Below are positions 46,137-55,351 of a stretch of DNA of 64,000 nt, one piece after another. A program made the position numbers and the translations under genes. This DNA comes from Maribacter antarcticus DSM 21422. GTDB taxonomy: Bacteria > Bacteroidota > Bacteroidia > Flavobacteriales > Flavobacteriaceae. Location: contig NZ_JHZC01000004.1 in NCBI RefSeq assembly GCF_000621125.1, positions 434,001 to 498,000 on the forward strand, in the 5' to 3' direction. The notes below the pieces were generated by a model. The model made no database searches, had not been told where the DNA came from, and worked only from the letters and a program-made list of their open reading frames with translations. Position 1 is the first letter of the stretch; every line of letters begins with the position of its first letter.

Positions 46137-47330
46137 TCAATTTTTAATCAGTCCAAATAGCTTGGCTAATTTTAAGGAAAAGTTCCGAAGCAGACTGAAG
46201 CCGTATAATAGAGCATACTCTATTCTTTTTCTGAAAACATTTAAATAGGTATAGATAGACAGCTTGATATCAGCCTTATTATCCTCATATCGTAAAGCTA
46301 AATAAGAGCAGGCTACAATGAACAAAATAGCACCAGGAACCAGAATAATCGGGCCCATGGAATGATGAAAGAACCCGTAGAGCCCTAAACCTGTAAAACT
46401 ACCATACAGTATTACAAAATGAATGACGTAGATAGATAATGTACTTTGCCCTAGTCGCAATACAGTTTTGTTAGTAAGAAACTTTCTTGCCAACATAAAA
46501 AGAGCACATACCAAAAGGACATCGCCAAGTCTAATAAACAGGTAGTTGTTGAAAAATATAGCTTCAAAGAGTTTTATGTCAGTGTAGTGAGCGAGTGCCA
46601 GAAAAGCATCGGAAGAATAGAAAATTAATAACAAACCTGTACTGACACAAATTCCTATGGCAACAGGATATAAATAGGAACTTTTCTTGTATCGATAAAA
46701 TAGTACCGCGGCGAAACTCCCAAAAGTGGCATATCCAAACCATGGTAAAATAGTAAATACAGAACCATTTGCCTTGGTAAAGTAATTGGCAATCCATTGG
46801 GGTAGTAGGTGAAAGTTAGCAAATTTGTACCACGGTTCAAATACAAATAAGGCAATTGTAGTACCAACTAGAATAGCAGGCAGCAACCATTTTTTTAGAG
46901 TACCAGATAAAATATAAATCCCAATAATGCCTAGTATGGATAGTCCAATACAGTGCAATACGTCCACTAGATAAAAAGAATCGTAGACTTCGGCCTTAAA
47001 AAGTCCAAAAAGATTCAAACGAAGTAAATAGCCAATAATCAATAACTCAAAACCGCGTCTAATTCCTTTTATGACCCTTGGATTGTCCCAGCCATTTTTG
47101 GGTGCTTTAATCAACAAATAGGTGAATATGAAACCAGAAACGGTAAAGAATACAGGTGCGGTGATACCTCTAAAATATTTCCAAATGGTAAAAAGTATGT
47201 TGCTATCGTCTCGGAACGCATTATCCAAAAGGCCATCTATAAAGTGCCCTTGAAGCATCATAAGGATTGCCCATGCACGTATGGCATCAACAAAATATAA
47301 CCTTGTATTTTTTGCGATTACGTTGGTCAT
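46137..47330 (-). CDS. HGSNAT-like membrane acyltransferase (DUF1624)
   Basis: A 397-aa protein with about ten membrane helices, starting at the ATG at 47330 (MTNVIAKNTRLYFVDAIRAWA). The upstream in-frame start at 47402 adds 24 residues unlike the family. Signature DAIRAWAILMMLQGHFIDGL (heparan-alpha-glucosaminide N-acetyltransferase group; the conserved His lies in QGHF) and the FRGITAPVFFTVSGF segment. Probably moves acyl groups to an envelope sugar; the acceptor is unknown. Confidence 0.8.
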   Translation of the reverse strand: MTNVIAKNTRLYFVDAIRAWAILMMLQGHFIDGLLDNAFRDDSNILFTIWKYFRGITAPVFFTVSGFIFTYLLIKAPKNGWDNPRVIKGIRRGFELLIIGYLLRLNLFGLFKAEVYDSFYLVDVLHCIGLSILGIIGIYILSGTLKKWLLPAILVGTTIALFVFEPWYKFANFHLLPQWIANYFTKANGSVFTILPWFGYATFGSFAAVLFYRYKKSSYLYPVAIGICVSTGLLLIFYSSDAFLALAHYTDIKLFEAIFFNNYLFIRLGDVLLVCALFMLARKFLTNKTVLRLGQSTLSIYVIHFVILYGSFTGLGLYGFFHHSMGPIILVPGAILFIVACSYLALRYEDNKADIKLSIYTYLNVFRKRIEYALLYGFSLLRNFSLKLAKLFGLIKN

Positions 47331-47448
47331 TTTATAGCTATATACTTCAATACGAGTCGGTTTGGACGTTTTTCGAGGTAAAATTAGATAAAATACTGGC
47401 AATTCAATAGTATTTGGGGTATTTTCGTCATCGAAAAAAATTAACTAG

Positions 47449-47985
47449 ATGTCATATATATTAGGATTTGCAGGTAGTAATTCATCAACTTCCATAAATT
47501 ATAAATTGGTACGTTATACGGCCTCTTTAGTAACCCAACAGGAACTTCGGTTATTGAATCTTTCCAACTATCCTTTTCCTGTGTATAGTGAGGATTACGA
47601 AAAGGAGCATGGCTTTTCAAACGCTCTGGTAGCGTTTAAGGAAGACATACAAAAGGCTTCTGGTATTATCATATCCGTTAACGAGCACAACGGTAATCCA
47701 TCGGCTTATTTTAAAAATTTAATCGATTGGTTGTCTAGAGTGGATATCGATTTTATCAGGCATCAAAAAGTGTTTTTAATGGCTACATCAGGTGGAAAAC
47801 GTGGAGCCCAGAGCTCCCTGGAAGTAAGTGAGAAATTGCTTTTACGCTTTGGTGCATTGGTCACAGATACCTTTTCATTACCCAGTTTTTCGGATAATTT
47901 TGATATGGAGAAAGGTATTTTAGATACGGAATTGGCTTCAGAACATTCAAAAAAGGTGCAAGCTTTCTTAGATGCAATACGCTAG
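47449..47985 (+). CDS. NADPH-dependent FMN reductase family protein
   Basis: A 178-aa flavodoxin-like protein: LGFAGSNSSTSINYKLVRYT (phosphate loop), VNEHNGNPSAYFKNLIDWLSR (family NGS-P..KN-IDW) and ATSGGKRGAQSSLE. Reduces flavins or quinone-like substrates with NAD(P)H. The following chorismate-enzyme gene begins 3 bp after its stop, so the two are co-transcribed; a functional link is not evident. Confidence 0.88.
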   Translation: MSYILGFAGSNSSTSINYKLVRYTASLVTQQELRLLNLSNYPFPVYSEDYEKEHGFSNALVAFKEDIQKASGIIISVNEHNGNPSAYFKNLIDWLSRVDIDFIRHQKVFLMATSGGKRGAQSSLEVSEKLLLRFGALVTDTFSLPSFSDNFDMEKGILDTELASEHSKKVQAFLDAIR

Positions 47986-47988
47986 TAG

Positions 47989-49287
47989 TTGAGAAAAACT
48001 GTTTGTTATACCGTTTTCGATATTCAAAATTTTAAGAATAATCTTTTAGAGTGGTCGCGCCAATACGATGAGGTTGCGTGGTTGGATAGTAATGGGCATA
48101 CCGGCGCATATAGCTCTTTTGACGGACTCTTGGCCGTAGATGGATTAACGGGAATCTCTACCGATGCCCGGCACGGATTTTCTAATTTGGCAGAATATCA
48201 ATCTCAAGTAAATGATTGGATTTTTGGCTATCTCTCCTACGACCTTAAAAACGATACCGAGTTCTTGTCCTCCGAAAACTTAGATGGTTTAGAATTTCCT
48301 GATCTTTATTTTTTTCAACCCAAAAAAATAATAAGGATACAAGGGAATGAAGTCGATTTTATTTATTTGAATATGGTAGCCGATGCCATTTCGGGTGATT
48401 ATGACGTGCTATCCAAAGGAACATTACAACAAGATAAGAGTATGGCCACTGATGGTGATGTCCACGTTAAAATGCGAATTTTTAAGGATGAGTATTTTTC
48501 TAAGGTCAACCAAATGTTGGGTCATATTCATCAAGGCGATATTTATGAGGCTAATTTTTGTCAGGAATTTTATGCTGAAGATTTAAAGATTGATGCGGTA
48601 AAAACATACAAAAAACTCAATGCCATTTCCAAACCGCCTTTTGCCACGTATCTAAAATTATTCGACAAGTATTTAATGTGTGCCAGTCCGGAGCGGTACC
48701 TGAAGAAAATAGGTTCAAAAATAATTTCTCAACCCATTAAAGGAACTGCGCCACGTTCTAAGGACAAGGAAATCGACACTCGTTTAATCCAAGCATTACA
48801 AACTGATGAAAAAGAGCGATCGGAAAATATAATGATTGTGGACTTGGTACGCAACGACCTCTCTAAAAGTGCGTTAAGGGGTAGTGTAGTGGTAGAAGAA
48901 TTATGTGAAGTCTATTCTTTTGAACAAGTGCATCAAATGATTTCCACGGTATCGGCAATAGTTCCAACCGATAAAAATGTTGTTTCATTGGTAAAGGAAA
49001 ATTTTCCCATGGGCAGTATGACAGGAGCCCCAAAAGTCTCTGCCATGAAAATTATAGAGGACTTGGAATCTTTTAAGCGCGGCCTGTATAGTGGGGCAGT
49101 AGGTTATTTTACGCCCAAAGCCGATTTTGATTTTAACGTGGTAATCCGCAGTATTCTTTACAATGAAACCAAGAAATATGTGTCTTACGCTGTAGGTAGT
49201 GCCATTACGGCCAAGTCTGTTCCCGAGAAGGAATATCAGGAGTGTTTATTAAAGGCGAAGGCCATGCGTCAGGTGTTGGAGGAGTAG
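47989..49287 (+). CDS. pabB: Chorismate-utilising enzyme, aminodeoxychorismate synthase component I-like
   Basis: A 432-aa protein of the anthranilate/aminodeoxychorismate synthase I fold, with chorismate-binding domain motifs IKGTAPRSKDKEIDTRLIQAL, ENIMIVDLVRNDLSK and GSMTGAPKVSAMKIIEDLE. A PabB role (p-aminobenzoate for folate) is favoured over TrpE because no trp genes are near, but this is inference. The only sensible start is TTG at 47989; the preceding gene stops at 47985, and no ATG precedes the conserved region. Confidence 0.82.
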   Translation: MRKTVCYTVFDIQNFKNNLLEWSRQYDEVAWLDSNGHTGAYSSFDGLLAVDGLTGISTDARHGFSNLAEYQSQVNDWIFGYLSYDLKNDTEFLSSENLDGLEFPDLYFFQPKKIIRIQGNEVDFIYLNMVADAISGDYDVLSKGTLQQDKSMATDGDVHVKMRIFKDEYFSKVNQMLGHIHQGDIYEANFCQEFYAEDLKIDAVKTYKKLNAISKPPFATYLKLFDKYLMCASPERYLKKIGSKIISQPIKGTAPRSKDKEIDTRLIQALQTDEKERSENIMIVDLVRNDLSKSALRGSVVVEELCEVYSFEQVHQMISTVSAIVPTDKNVVSLVKENFPMGSMTGAPKVSAMKIIEDLESFKRGLYSGAVGYFTPKADFDFNVVIRSILYNETKKYVSYAVGSAITAKSVPEKEYQECLLKAKAMRQVLEE

Positions 49288-49561
49288 GTTTTGAGGATTG
49301 CTGTAATCCTAGTTCGGAGTTATTAGTTATAGGTTTTTGGACTTTAAGAATTGTTCAAATGCTAAACCAAACATAAATTCAAGTCAAATAAATTATCGTG
49401 TCGCAATAACTTTCGCTCATGGCTTAAATCGAAAGGTTCGCTCATCGCAAAGGTGCACAACGATTACTTTTTACTTCCAACGAAACAAGTACATACTGTC
49501 TCTTGTATCAAATTTCAATTCTCACGGTCCAATTCTCATGTCTAACATCTTTTAAAAATCC

Positions 49562-49569
49562 TACCTTTG
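49562..49569 (+). promoter_or_regulatory. Candidate -7 box of tilS
   Basis: TACCTTTG (TAnnTTTG) ends 4 nt before the tilS ATG, suggesting a leaderless or very short leader. No clear -33 match. Confidence 0.35.
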
Positions 49570-49573
49570 CCTA

Positions 49574-50887
49574 ATGCTTACTGATTTTAAATCTCATATC
49601 GCTTCAAATTTTTCTTCGTTGTTGAAAGATAGGGTGTTAGTTGCTTGTAGTGGAGGATTAGATAGTGTGGTATTAACGCATCTTTGTCACGCTATTGAGA
49701 TGGATATTGCCATTGCACATTGTAATTTTAAACTACGTGGTTTGGAAAGTGATGCTGATCAGGTATCTGTAGAGCATTTGGCTAAGCAACTAGGTAAAGT
49801 ATTTTTGAATACCCATTTTGATACGCTTGGCCATGTAAAACAAGAAAAGGTTTCCGTGCAAATGGCAGCGCGAGAATTGAGGTACACCTGGTTTCATGGG
49901 CTTATGAAAACAAATGGTTTTACCAAAGTCCTTACGGCGCATCATTTGGATGATAATTTGGAAACGTTTTTAATCAATCTCTCTAGAGGTACCGGAATAG
50001 ATGGACTCACGGGAATACCCGAACATACAGAGACCATTGCACGTCCGCTCTTAAAGTACTCCAGAGCAGAGCTTTTGGCTTACGCAAAATCAAATGGCTT
50101 AGAATGGCGAGAGGATGCCAGTAATGCAGATGCAAAGTATTTAAGGAACAAAATCCGTTTAGAATTGGTACCTGTGCTTAAAGAACTCCACCCTAATTTT
50201 TTGGAAAATTTTAAAAAGAGCACTACGTATTTGAATCAGTCGGCTGCTATCGCCAAAAATCAACTGGCAGAGCTTCAAAAAGCGTTGTTCGTGCAAGAAA
50301 ATGGATTATCGAAAATATCCATTTCGAAGTTGAAAAAGTTGCATCCCTTAGATGGTTATTTGTACGGACTCTTTCAGGAATTCGGCTTTAACGAATGGGG
50401 AAATCTCAGGGATTTGTTGGATGCTATGAGTGGAAAATGCATCGAATCCAAAACACACATCTTGTCCAAGGATCGGGGTTTTCTATGGCTTTCTCCATCA
50501 GACATAGAAAGAGGCGAAGCGGACACCTATGCCATATCACAAAACGACAATAGTGTTATATTACCTATTGGGTTGGAATTTTTAGACGTACCCGAAAGAA
50601 ATGAAAACACATCAGCTATAATTTATGTTGATAAAAATGCGTTAAAATATCCGTTACTGGTAAGGAAATGGAAGAAAGGCGACTATTTTTACCCCTTGGG
50701 TTTACAAGGAAAAAAGAAATTGGCAAAATTCTTTAAGGATGAAAAAGTTCCCGTAGCCCTAAAAGACAGGCAATGGTTCTTATGTTCTGGCGAGGATATT
50801 GTATGGGTTATAGGAAAAAGGGCAGATGAACGTTTTAAAGTGCAGCCCAACACAAAAGCTATTTTAAGAATTGAAGTGAAATTATGA
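49574..50887 (+). CDS. tilS: tRNA(Ile)-lysidine synthase
   Basis: A 437-aa N-type ATP pyrophosphatase: P-loop VACSGGLDSVVLTHL, HCNFKLRGLESDAD, LTAHHLDDNLETFLINLSRGTG, and a C-terminal substrate domain ending KGDYFYPLGLQGKKKLAKFFKDEKV. Converts the wobble C of AUA-reading tRNA-Ile to lysidine, essential for decoding. The last 4 bp overlap the dsbD start (ATGA). Confidence 0.94.
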   Translation: MLTDFKSHIASNFSSLLKDRVLVACSGGLDSVVLTHLCHAIEMDIAIAHCNFKLRGLESDADQVSVEHLAKQLGKVFLNTHFDTLGHVKQEKVSVQMAARELRYTWFHGLMKTNGFTKVLTAHHLDDNLETFLINLSRGTGIDGLTGIPEHTETIARPLLKYSRAELLAYAKSNGLEWREDASNADAKYLRNKIRLELVPVLKELHPNFLENFKKSTTYLNQSAAIAKNQLAELQKALFVQENGLSKISISKLKKLHPLDGYLYGLFQEFGFNEWGNLRDLLDAMSGKCIESKTHILSKDRGFLWLSPSDIERGEADTYAISQNDNSVILPIGLEFLDVPERNENTSAIIYVDKNALKYPLLVRKWKKGDYFYPLGLQGKKKLAKFFKDEKVPVALKDRQWFLCSGEDIVWVIGKRADERFKVQPNTKAILRIEVKL

Positions 50888-52848
50888 GAATAGTACTACT
50901 ATCTTTTTTGTTTTTTGTTTTACCGTTTTTTGGGATAGCCCAGGATGATGAAACCCCTGTAGTTTGGGAAACCAATGTGCAGCAAATTTCCGATACCGAG
51001 TACGAATTGATTGTAAAAGGTCAAATTTTTGAAGGTTGGCATGTGTATTCCCAGTTTACTTCGGAAGGTGGATCCCTGCCTAGTGAATTTAATTATAAAG
51101 AAGTAGGCAAGGATTACCAGCTTATTGGCGAATCTCAAGAAAGTAAAACCATTACTGAATTCAGTGATATTTTTCAGATAGACGAAACCTTTTTTAAGAA
51201 GGAAGCTATTTTTACACAACGGATAAAACTCTTAAATACCGATGTTTCCCATATAAAAGTCAATTTGTTTTATCAGATCTGTAAAAAGGTTTGTATTCCT
51301 GCCGATATTGATTTTGTTTTTTCTTTGAACGGTGAACCTGTAGTAAATGAAACGGTAGCGATAGACGAGCGCAGTAAGGAACTTTCTGCAGGTTTAAAAT
51401 TAGACCTAAAGAACAAGGAGTTACTCACTCAGGGACAGGAAAATATTAGCGCAAGTACCAGTTTATGGGTTATTTTTGCATTGGGATTTTTAGGCGGACT
51501 CATTGCCCTTTTAACCCCTTGTGTGTTTCCAATGATTCCATTAACGGTATCGTTCTTTACCAAACAATCGCAGACGAAGTCCAAAGGTATCGGCAATGCC
51601 CTGTTATATGGATTTTTTATAGTGCTGATATACTTTTTGTTAAGTCTGCCCTTTCATTTGTTTGATTCCGTAGATTCACAAATATTGAATACCATAGCCA
51701 CTAATATATGGCTGAATCTTGCTTTCTTCGCCATATTCGTATTCTTTGCTTTCTCCTTTTTTGGATATTATGAATTGACATTGCCCAGTTCATGGGCCAA
51801 TAAGATGGATGCTGCCTCTTCAAAGGTGGGTGGTGCTTTGGGTATATTTTTTATGGCCGTAACGCTTGCTATCGTTTCCTTTTCCTGTACAGGGCCTATA
51901 TTAGGCGGCCTGTTGGGCGGTACGACTTTAGCAGAAGGTGATGTGGCTATTAACCTTACAGCGGGTATGACCGGTTTTGGTGTTGCGCTGGCCTTGCCAT
52001 TTGCCTTGTTCGCCTTGTTCCCGGCTTGGTTAAATTCCCTACCAAAATCTGGTGGTTGGATGACTACTGTAAAAGTAGTTCTCGGATTTTTAGAGTTAGG
52101 ACTTGCCCTAAAATTCCTTTCTAATGCCGATTTAGTTGGCCATTGGGACATTCTTAAAAGAGAGATATTCCTAGGTATTTGGATCTTACTAGGATTACTT
52201 ATGACTCTCTATTTATTTGGTGTTTTACGTTTCCCACATGACGGGCCAAAGGCAAAATTAAGCATGGGTAGAAAAATTACAGGTATCCTAAGTGCAGCTT
52301 TTAGCCTATATCTGATTCTTGGTGTGAGTACTATAACCAACCTTAAATTGCTGAGTGGTTTTCCACCACCTGAATTCTATAGTGTTTTTGAACAGGAAAG
52401 CGATTGCCCACTGGGTATAGATTGCTTTAAGGACTTTGAAACCGGCTTGGCGTATGCCAAAGAAAAAAACAAACCCATTTTATTGGATTTTACTGGATGG
52501 GCCTGTGTCAATTGCAGAAAAATGGAGGAGAACGTGTGGAGCGAACTGGATATCTTTCCAATCTTAAAGAACGACTATGTGCTAATTTCCCTTTATGTGG
52601 ATGATCGAGAAGAACTCCCAAAGACTGAGCAATTCGATTTTCAATATGATTCGGGTCGTGTAAAACGCATAGAAAATATTGCACAGAAATGGGGTACCTT
52701 TCAGGATATTAATTTTAATGCGGTTTCTCAACCATTTTATGTGCTGCTTTCTCCGGACTTGGAAGTACTCAATACCTCAATTCAAAATAGCGATGCGGAT
52801 ACGTATCGGTTATGGCTTTTAGAAGGGCTAAATAATTTTAATAAGTAA
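50884..52848 (+). CDS. dsbD: Thiol:disulfide interchange protein DsbD-like
   Basis: A 654-aa protein: signal peptide (MRIVLLSFLFFVLPFFGIAQ), N-terminal periplasmic DsbD-alpha domain (about 25-165; contains a Cys pair YQICKKVCIPADIDF), eight membrane helices (about 190-490; conserved TPCVFPMIPLTVSFF and SFSCTGPILGGLLGG) and a C-terminal thioredoxin domain with GWACVNCRKMEENVW. It passes electrons from cytosolic thioredoxin to periplasmic partners, for example TlpA-like proteins such as the one at 56986. Confidence 0.9.
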   Translation: MRIVLLSFLFFVLPFFGIAQDDETPVVWETNVQQISDTEYELIVKGQIFEGWHVYSQFTSEGGSLPSEFNYKEVGKDYQLIGESQESKTITEFSDIFQIDETFFKKEAIFTQRIKLLNTDVSHIKVNLFYQICKKVCIPADIDFVFSLNGEPVVNETVAIDERSKELSAGLKLDLKNKELLTQGQENISASTSLWVIFALGFLGGLIALLTPCVFPMIPLTVSFFTKQSQTKSKGIGNALLYGFFIVLIYFLLSLPFHLFDSVDSQILNTIATNIWLNLAFFAIFVFFAFSFFGYYELTLPSSWANKMDAASSKVGGALGIFFMAVTLAIVSFSCTGPILGGLLGGTTLAEGDVAINLTAGMTGFGVALALPFALFALFPAWLNSLPKSGGWMTTVKVVLGFLELGLALKFLSNADLVGHWDILKREIFLGIWILLGLLMTLYLFGVLRFPHDGPKAKLSMGRKITGILSAAFSLYLILGVSTITNLKLLSGFPPPEFYSVFEQESDCPLGIDCFKDFETGLAYAKEKNKPILLDFTGWACVNCRKMEENVWSELDIFPILKNDYVLISLYVDDREELPKTEQFDFQYDSGRVKRIENIAQKWGTFQDINFNAVSQPFYVLLSPDLEVLNTSIQNSDADTYRLWLLEGLNNFNK

Positions 52849-52955
52849 CTTTAGGAATAAGGTAACGGCAATAATTCGTTACTAAATTACAGAGCTATAG
52901 GTTTTTTTTAATAGAAATAATTATACCTTGAGTTCAAAATCCGCCAAGAACAGAT

Positions 52956-55349
52956 ATGAGAATTTTAAAGAAAACCGGACTTCTTTTACTGGTGTTAGTA
53001 GTGATACTAGTTATTACCGGGACCATCTTCGTTCAAACCCTTAAACCAGATTATTCGGGTACTAAAACACTGGTACAACTAGAGAATGAGGTACAAGTGT
53101 ATTACGATGCCTATGGTATTCCCCATATTTACGGCACTACAGAGAAAGATGCGTTTAGAGCATTAGGCTACGTGCATGCCCAAGACCGACTTTGGCAAAT
53201 GGAGCTACTGCGAAGGATCGGCAGTGGCGGACTCTCAGAAGTATTTGGAACCGATTTGTTGGGGACGGATAAATTTTTTCTTGCGCTAGGAATTGATGAC
53301 GCTTCTATGGTAACCGTTTCCAAATTGGACCCGAATAAAGAAGCTGTACAGGTGGCACAAGCCTATTTGGATGGTGTTAATCAATTTATAGCCGAAGGGC
53401 CAACACCTGTGGAATTTTACTTGACAGGTATTGATAAATCCGACTTTACATTAAAAGACATGTACAATACGATGGGCTATATGGCCTTTAGTTTTGCTAT
53501 GGCACATAAAACGGATCCTTTTCTTACCAATATTAAGGACAAGTTGGGTAAGGAATATCTAGTAGATTTGGGAATAGACTCAAGTCCGGATTCGGAATGG
53601 ATAAAAAATTATCCGCCCACAGCGTCCGATTCTGTTCAAAATACAGTCACCGCTTTGGTTTCCAATGCGCTTGGTAAATTAAACCTTCCACTCTTTGAAG
53701 GCAGTAATAGCTGGGTTTTAGCATCGGAAAAAACTAAAAATGGAAAAGTAATTTTCACTAACGATCCACACATTGGGTTTGCGCAACCATCGGTTTGGTA
53801 TGAAGCGCATATAGAAACGCCTACCTATTCCAAATACGGATACCACATGGCAGGTATTCCTTTTCCTGTTTTAGGGCATGACCGAAATTTAGCCTACGGA
53901 ATGACGATGTTCGAGAATGACGATGTAGATTTTTATTTTGAAGAGAATAATCCTTCCAATGATGATGAATACAAAACGGCAACAGGTTGGGCATCCTACG
54001 AAATCATTAATAAGACCATAAAAGTAAAAGATACTGATGACGTTTCTTTTACTTTTAAAAAATCAGTTCACGGGCCTCTACTAAACGGTATCGCAGACCA
54101 AGTTACTGGAGAGCGTCCTATTGCCATGTCTTGGGTATACACCCAAATGGAAAACGAGGTAATAGATGCCTTTTATGGAATCAGTCAAGCTACTGATTTA
54201 GAAGAATTTTACGCAGCTTTACCCAAAATTCATGCCCCCGGCCTAAATATGATGTACGGTGATGCTGAAGGAAATGTAGGTTGGTTCGCGAGTGCACAGC
54301 TTTATGAAATACCGGATAGCGTGAATACAAAATTGGTTTTTGAACCGAACACAGGTTTACCACTAGATAAAAAATTATTAGATTTTTCTCAAAATCCGCA
54401 GGCTGTGAATCCGCCTTGGAACTATGTGTATTCTGCTAACAACCAGCCCGATTCTATCGCTGGAATGTTGTACCCAGGGTACTATTTGCCAGAAAATAGG
54501 GGCAAACGTATTGTGAACTTAGTAGCACCGAAGAATGACTGGGATATAGACAGTGTGAGTGACATGATGTTAGATATTACTTCCGCTGTAAATCCATCCA
54601 TAGCTAGTGATTTAGTCAAGCAGATAGATGCTTCGCTTTTAACGCAGGAACAGCTTAAAGTATTGGACGAGATTAATACATGGGAAGGTGACTATTCTTT
54701 GGGAAGTATCGCTGCAACGGTGTATACGAGATGGGAATATTATTTTTTAGAAAACACCTTTAAGGACGAACTGGGCGGTACTTTATTTGAGCAGTTTTTA
54801 AGTACACACCTGCACAAGCGCTTGATTGCGCCCATGGCATGCCACACGAATTCCGTTTGGTTTGATAATGTAAATACCCCCGAAACTACCGAAACAGCTA
54901 AAATTATAGTACAGGATGCCTTTTTAAAGGCCGTTTCCTCTTTGGAGAAGGATTTTGGTAGCGATAGTTCCAAATGGACATGGGATAAGGTACATACCTT
55001 GGAACATCCGCACCCAATCGGACAAGTAGAAGCCTTGAGATCATTCCTTAATGTGGGCCCTTTTCCGGTACATGGTACTAAGGAGGTCATTAACAATATG
55101 GCCTTTAGTTTTGATGCTACAGGAACCTATAAGACTACTTCTGGTCCATCTACCCGCAGGGTGATTGATTTTTCCGATGTGGAAAATAGCGTAAGCATCC
55201 TACCAACCGGACAATCTGGGAATCCTTTCAGTAAACATTATAAAGATCAGGCTCAAATGTTCATCGATGGTAAATTCCGTAAAATGATGATGAACAAAGA
55301 AGAAATCCAAAACTCCTCAGAAATCCTTATTTTTAGTCCAAAGGAATAA
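52956..55349 (+). CDS. Penicillin acylase family N-terminal nucleophile hydrolase
   Basis: A 797-aa exported Ntn hydrolase with an N-terminal membrane/signal segment (about 8-28) and the alpha/beta layout of penicillin amidases. The autocleavage site and nucleophile lie in FEGSNSWVLASEKT, with Ser at about residue 250; beta-subunit motifs are NDPHIGFAQPSVWYEAHI and GMTMFENDDVDFYFE. Members cleave acyl amides, including beta-lactam side chains or acyl-homoserine lactones (quorum quenching); the natural substrate is not readable. Followed after 2 bp by the YifB/ComM gene, so co-transcription is likely. Confidence 0.9.
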   Translation: MRILKKTGLLLLVLVVILVITGTIFVQTLKPDYSGTKTLVQLENEVQVYYDAYGIPHIYGTTEKDAFRALGYVHAQDRLWQMELLRRIGSGGLSEVFGTDLLGTDKFFLALGIDDASMVTVSKLDPNKEAVQVAQAYLDGVNQFIAEGPTPVEFYLTGIDKSDFTLKDMYNTMGYMAFSFAMAHKTDPFLTNIKDKLGKEYLVDLGIDSSPDSEWIKNYPPTASDSVQNTVTALVSNALGKLNLPLFEGSNSWVLASEKTKNGKVIFTNDPHIGFAQPSVWYEAHIETPTYSKYGYHMAGIPFPVLGHDRNLAYGMTMFENDDVDFYFEENNPSNDDEYKTATGWASYEIINKTIKVKDTDDVSFTFKKSVHGPLLNGIADQVTGERPIAMSWVYTQMENEVIDAFYGISQATDLEEFYAALPKIHAPGLNMMYGDAEGNVGWFASAQLYEIPDSVNTKLVFEPNTGLPLDKKLLDFSQNPQAVNPPWNYVYSANNQPDSIAGMLYPGYYLPENRGKRIVNLVAPKNDWDIDSVSDMMLDITSAVNPSIASDLVKQIDASLLTQEQLKVLDEINTWEGDYSLGSIAATVYTRWEYYFLENTFKDELGGTLFEQFLSTHLHKRLIAPMACHTNSVWFDNVNTPETTETAKIIVQDAFLKAVSSLEKDFGSDSSKWTWDKVHTLEHPHPIGQVEALRSFLNVGPFPVHGTKEVINNMAFSFDATGTYKTTSGPSTRRVIDFSDVENSVSILPTGQSGNPFSKHYKDQAQMFIDGKFRKMMMNKEEIQNSSEILIFSPKE

Positions 55350-55351
55350 AA

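Noticed and set aside
46579-46867. Minus-strand aromatic-rich frames within the acyltransferase gene
   Set aside because: Shadows of the membrane-protein coding frame.
49288-49573. A 72-aa plus-strand frame between pabB and tilS
   Set aside because: No family features, poor codon pattern, and the region holds the candidate tilS promoter.
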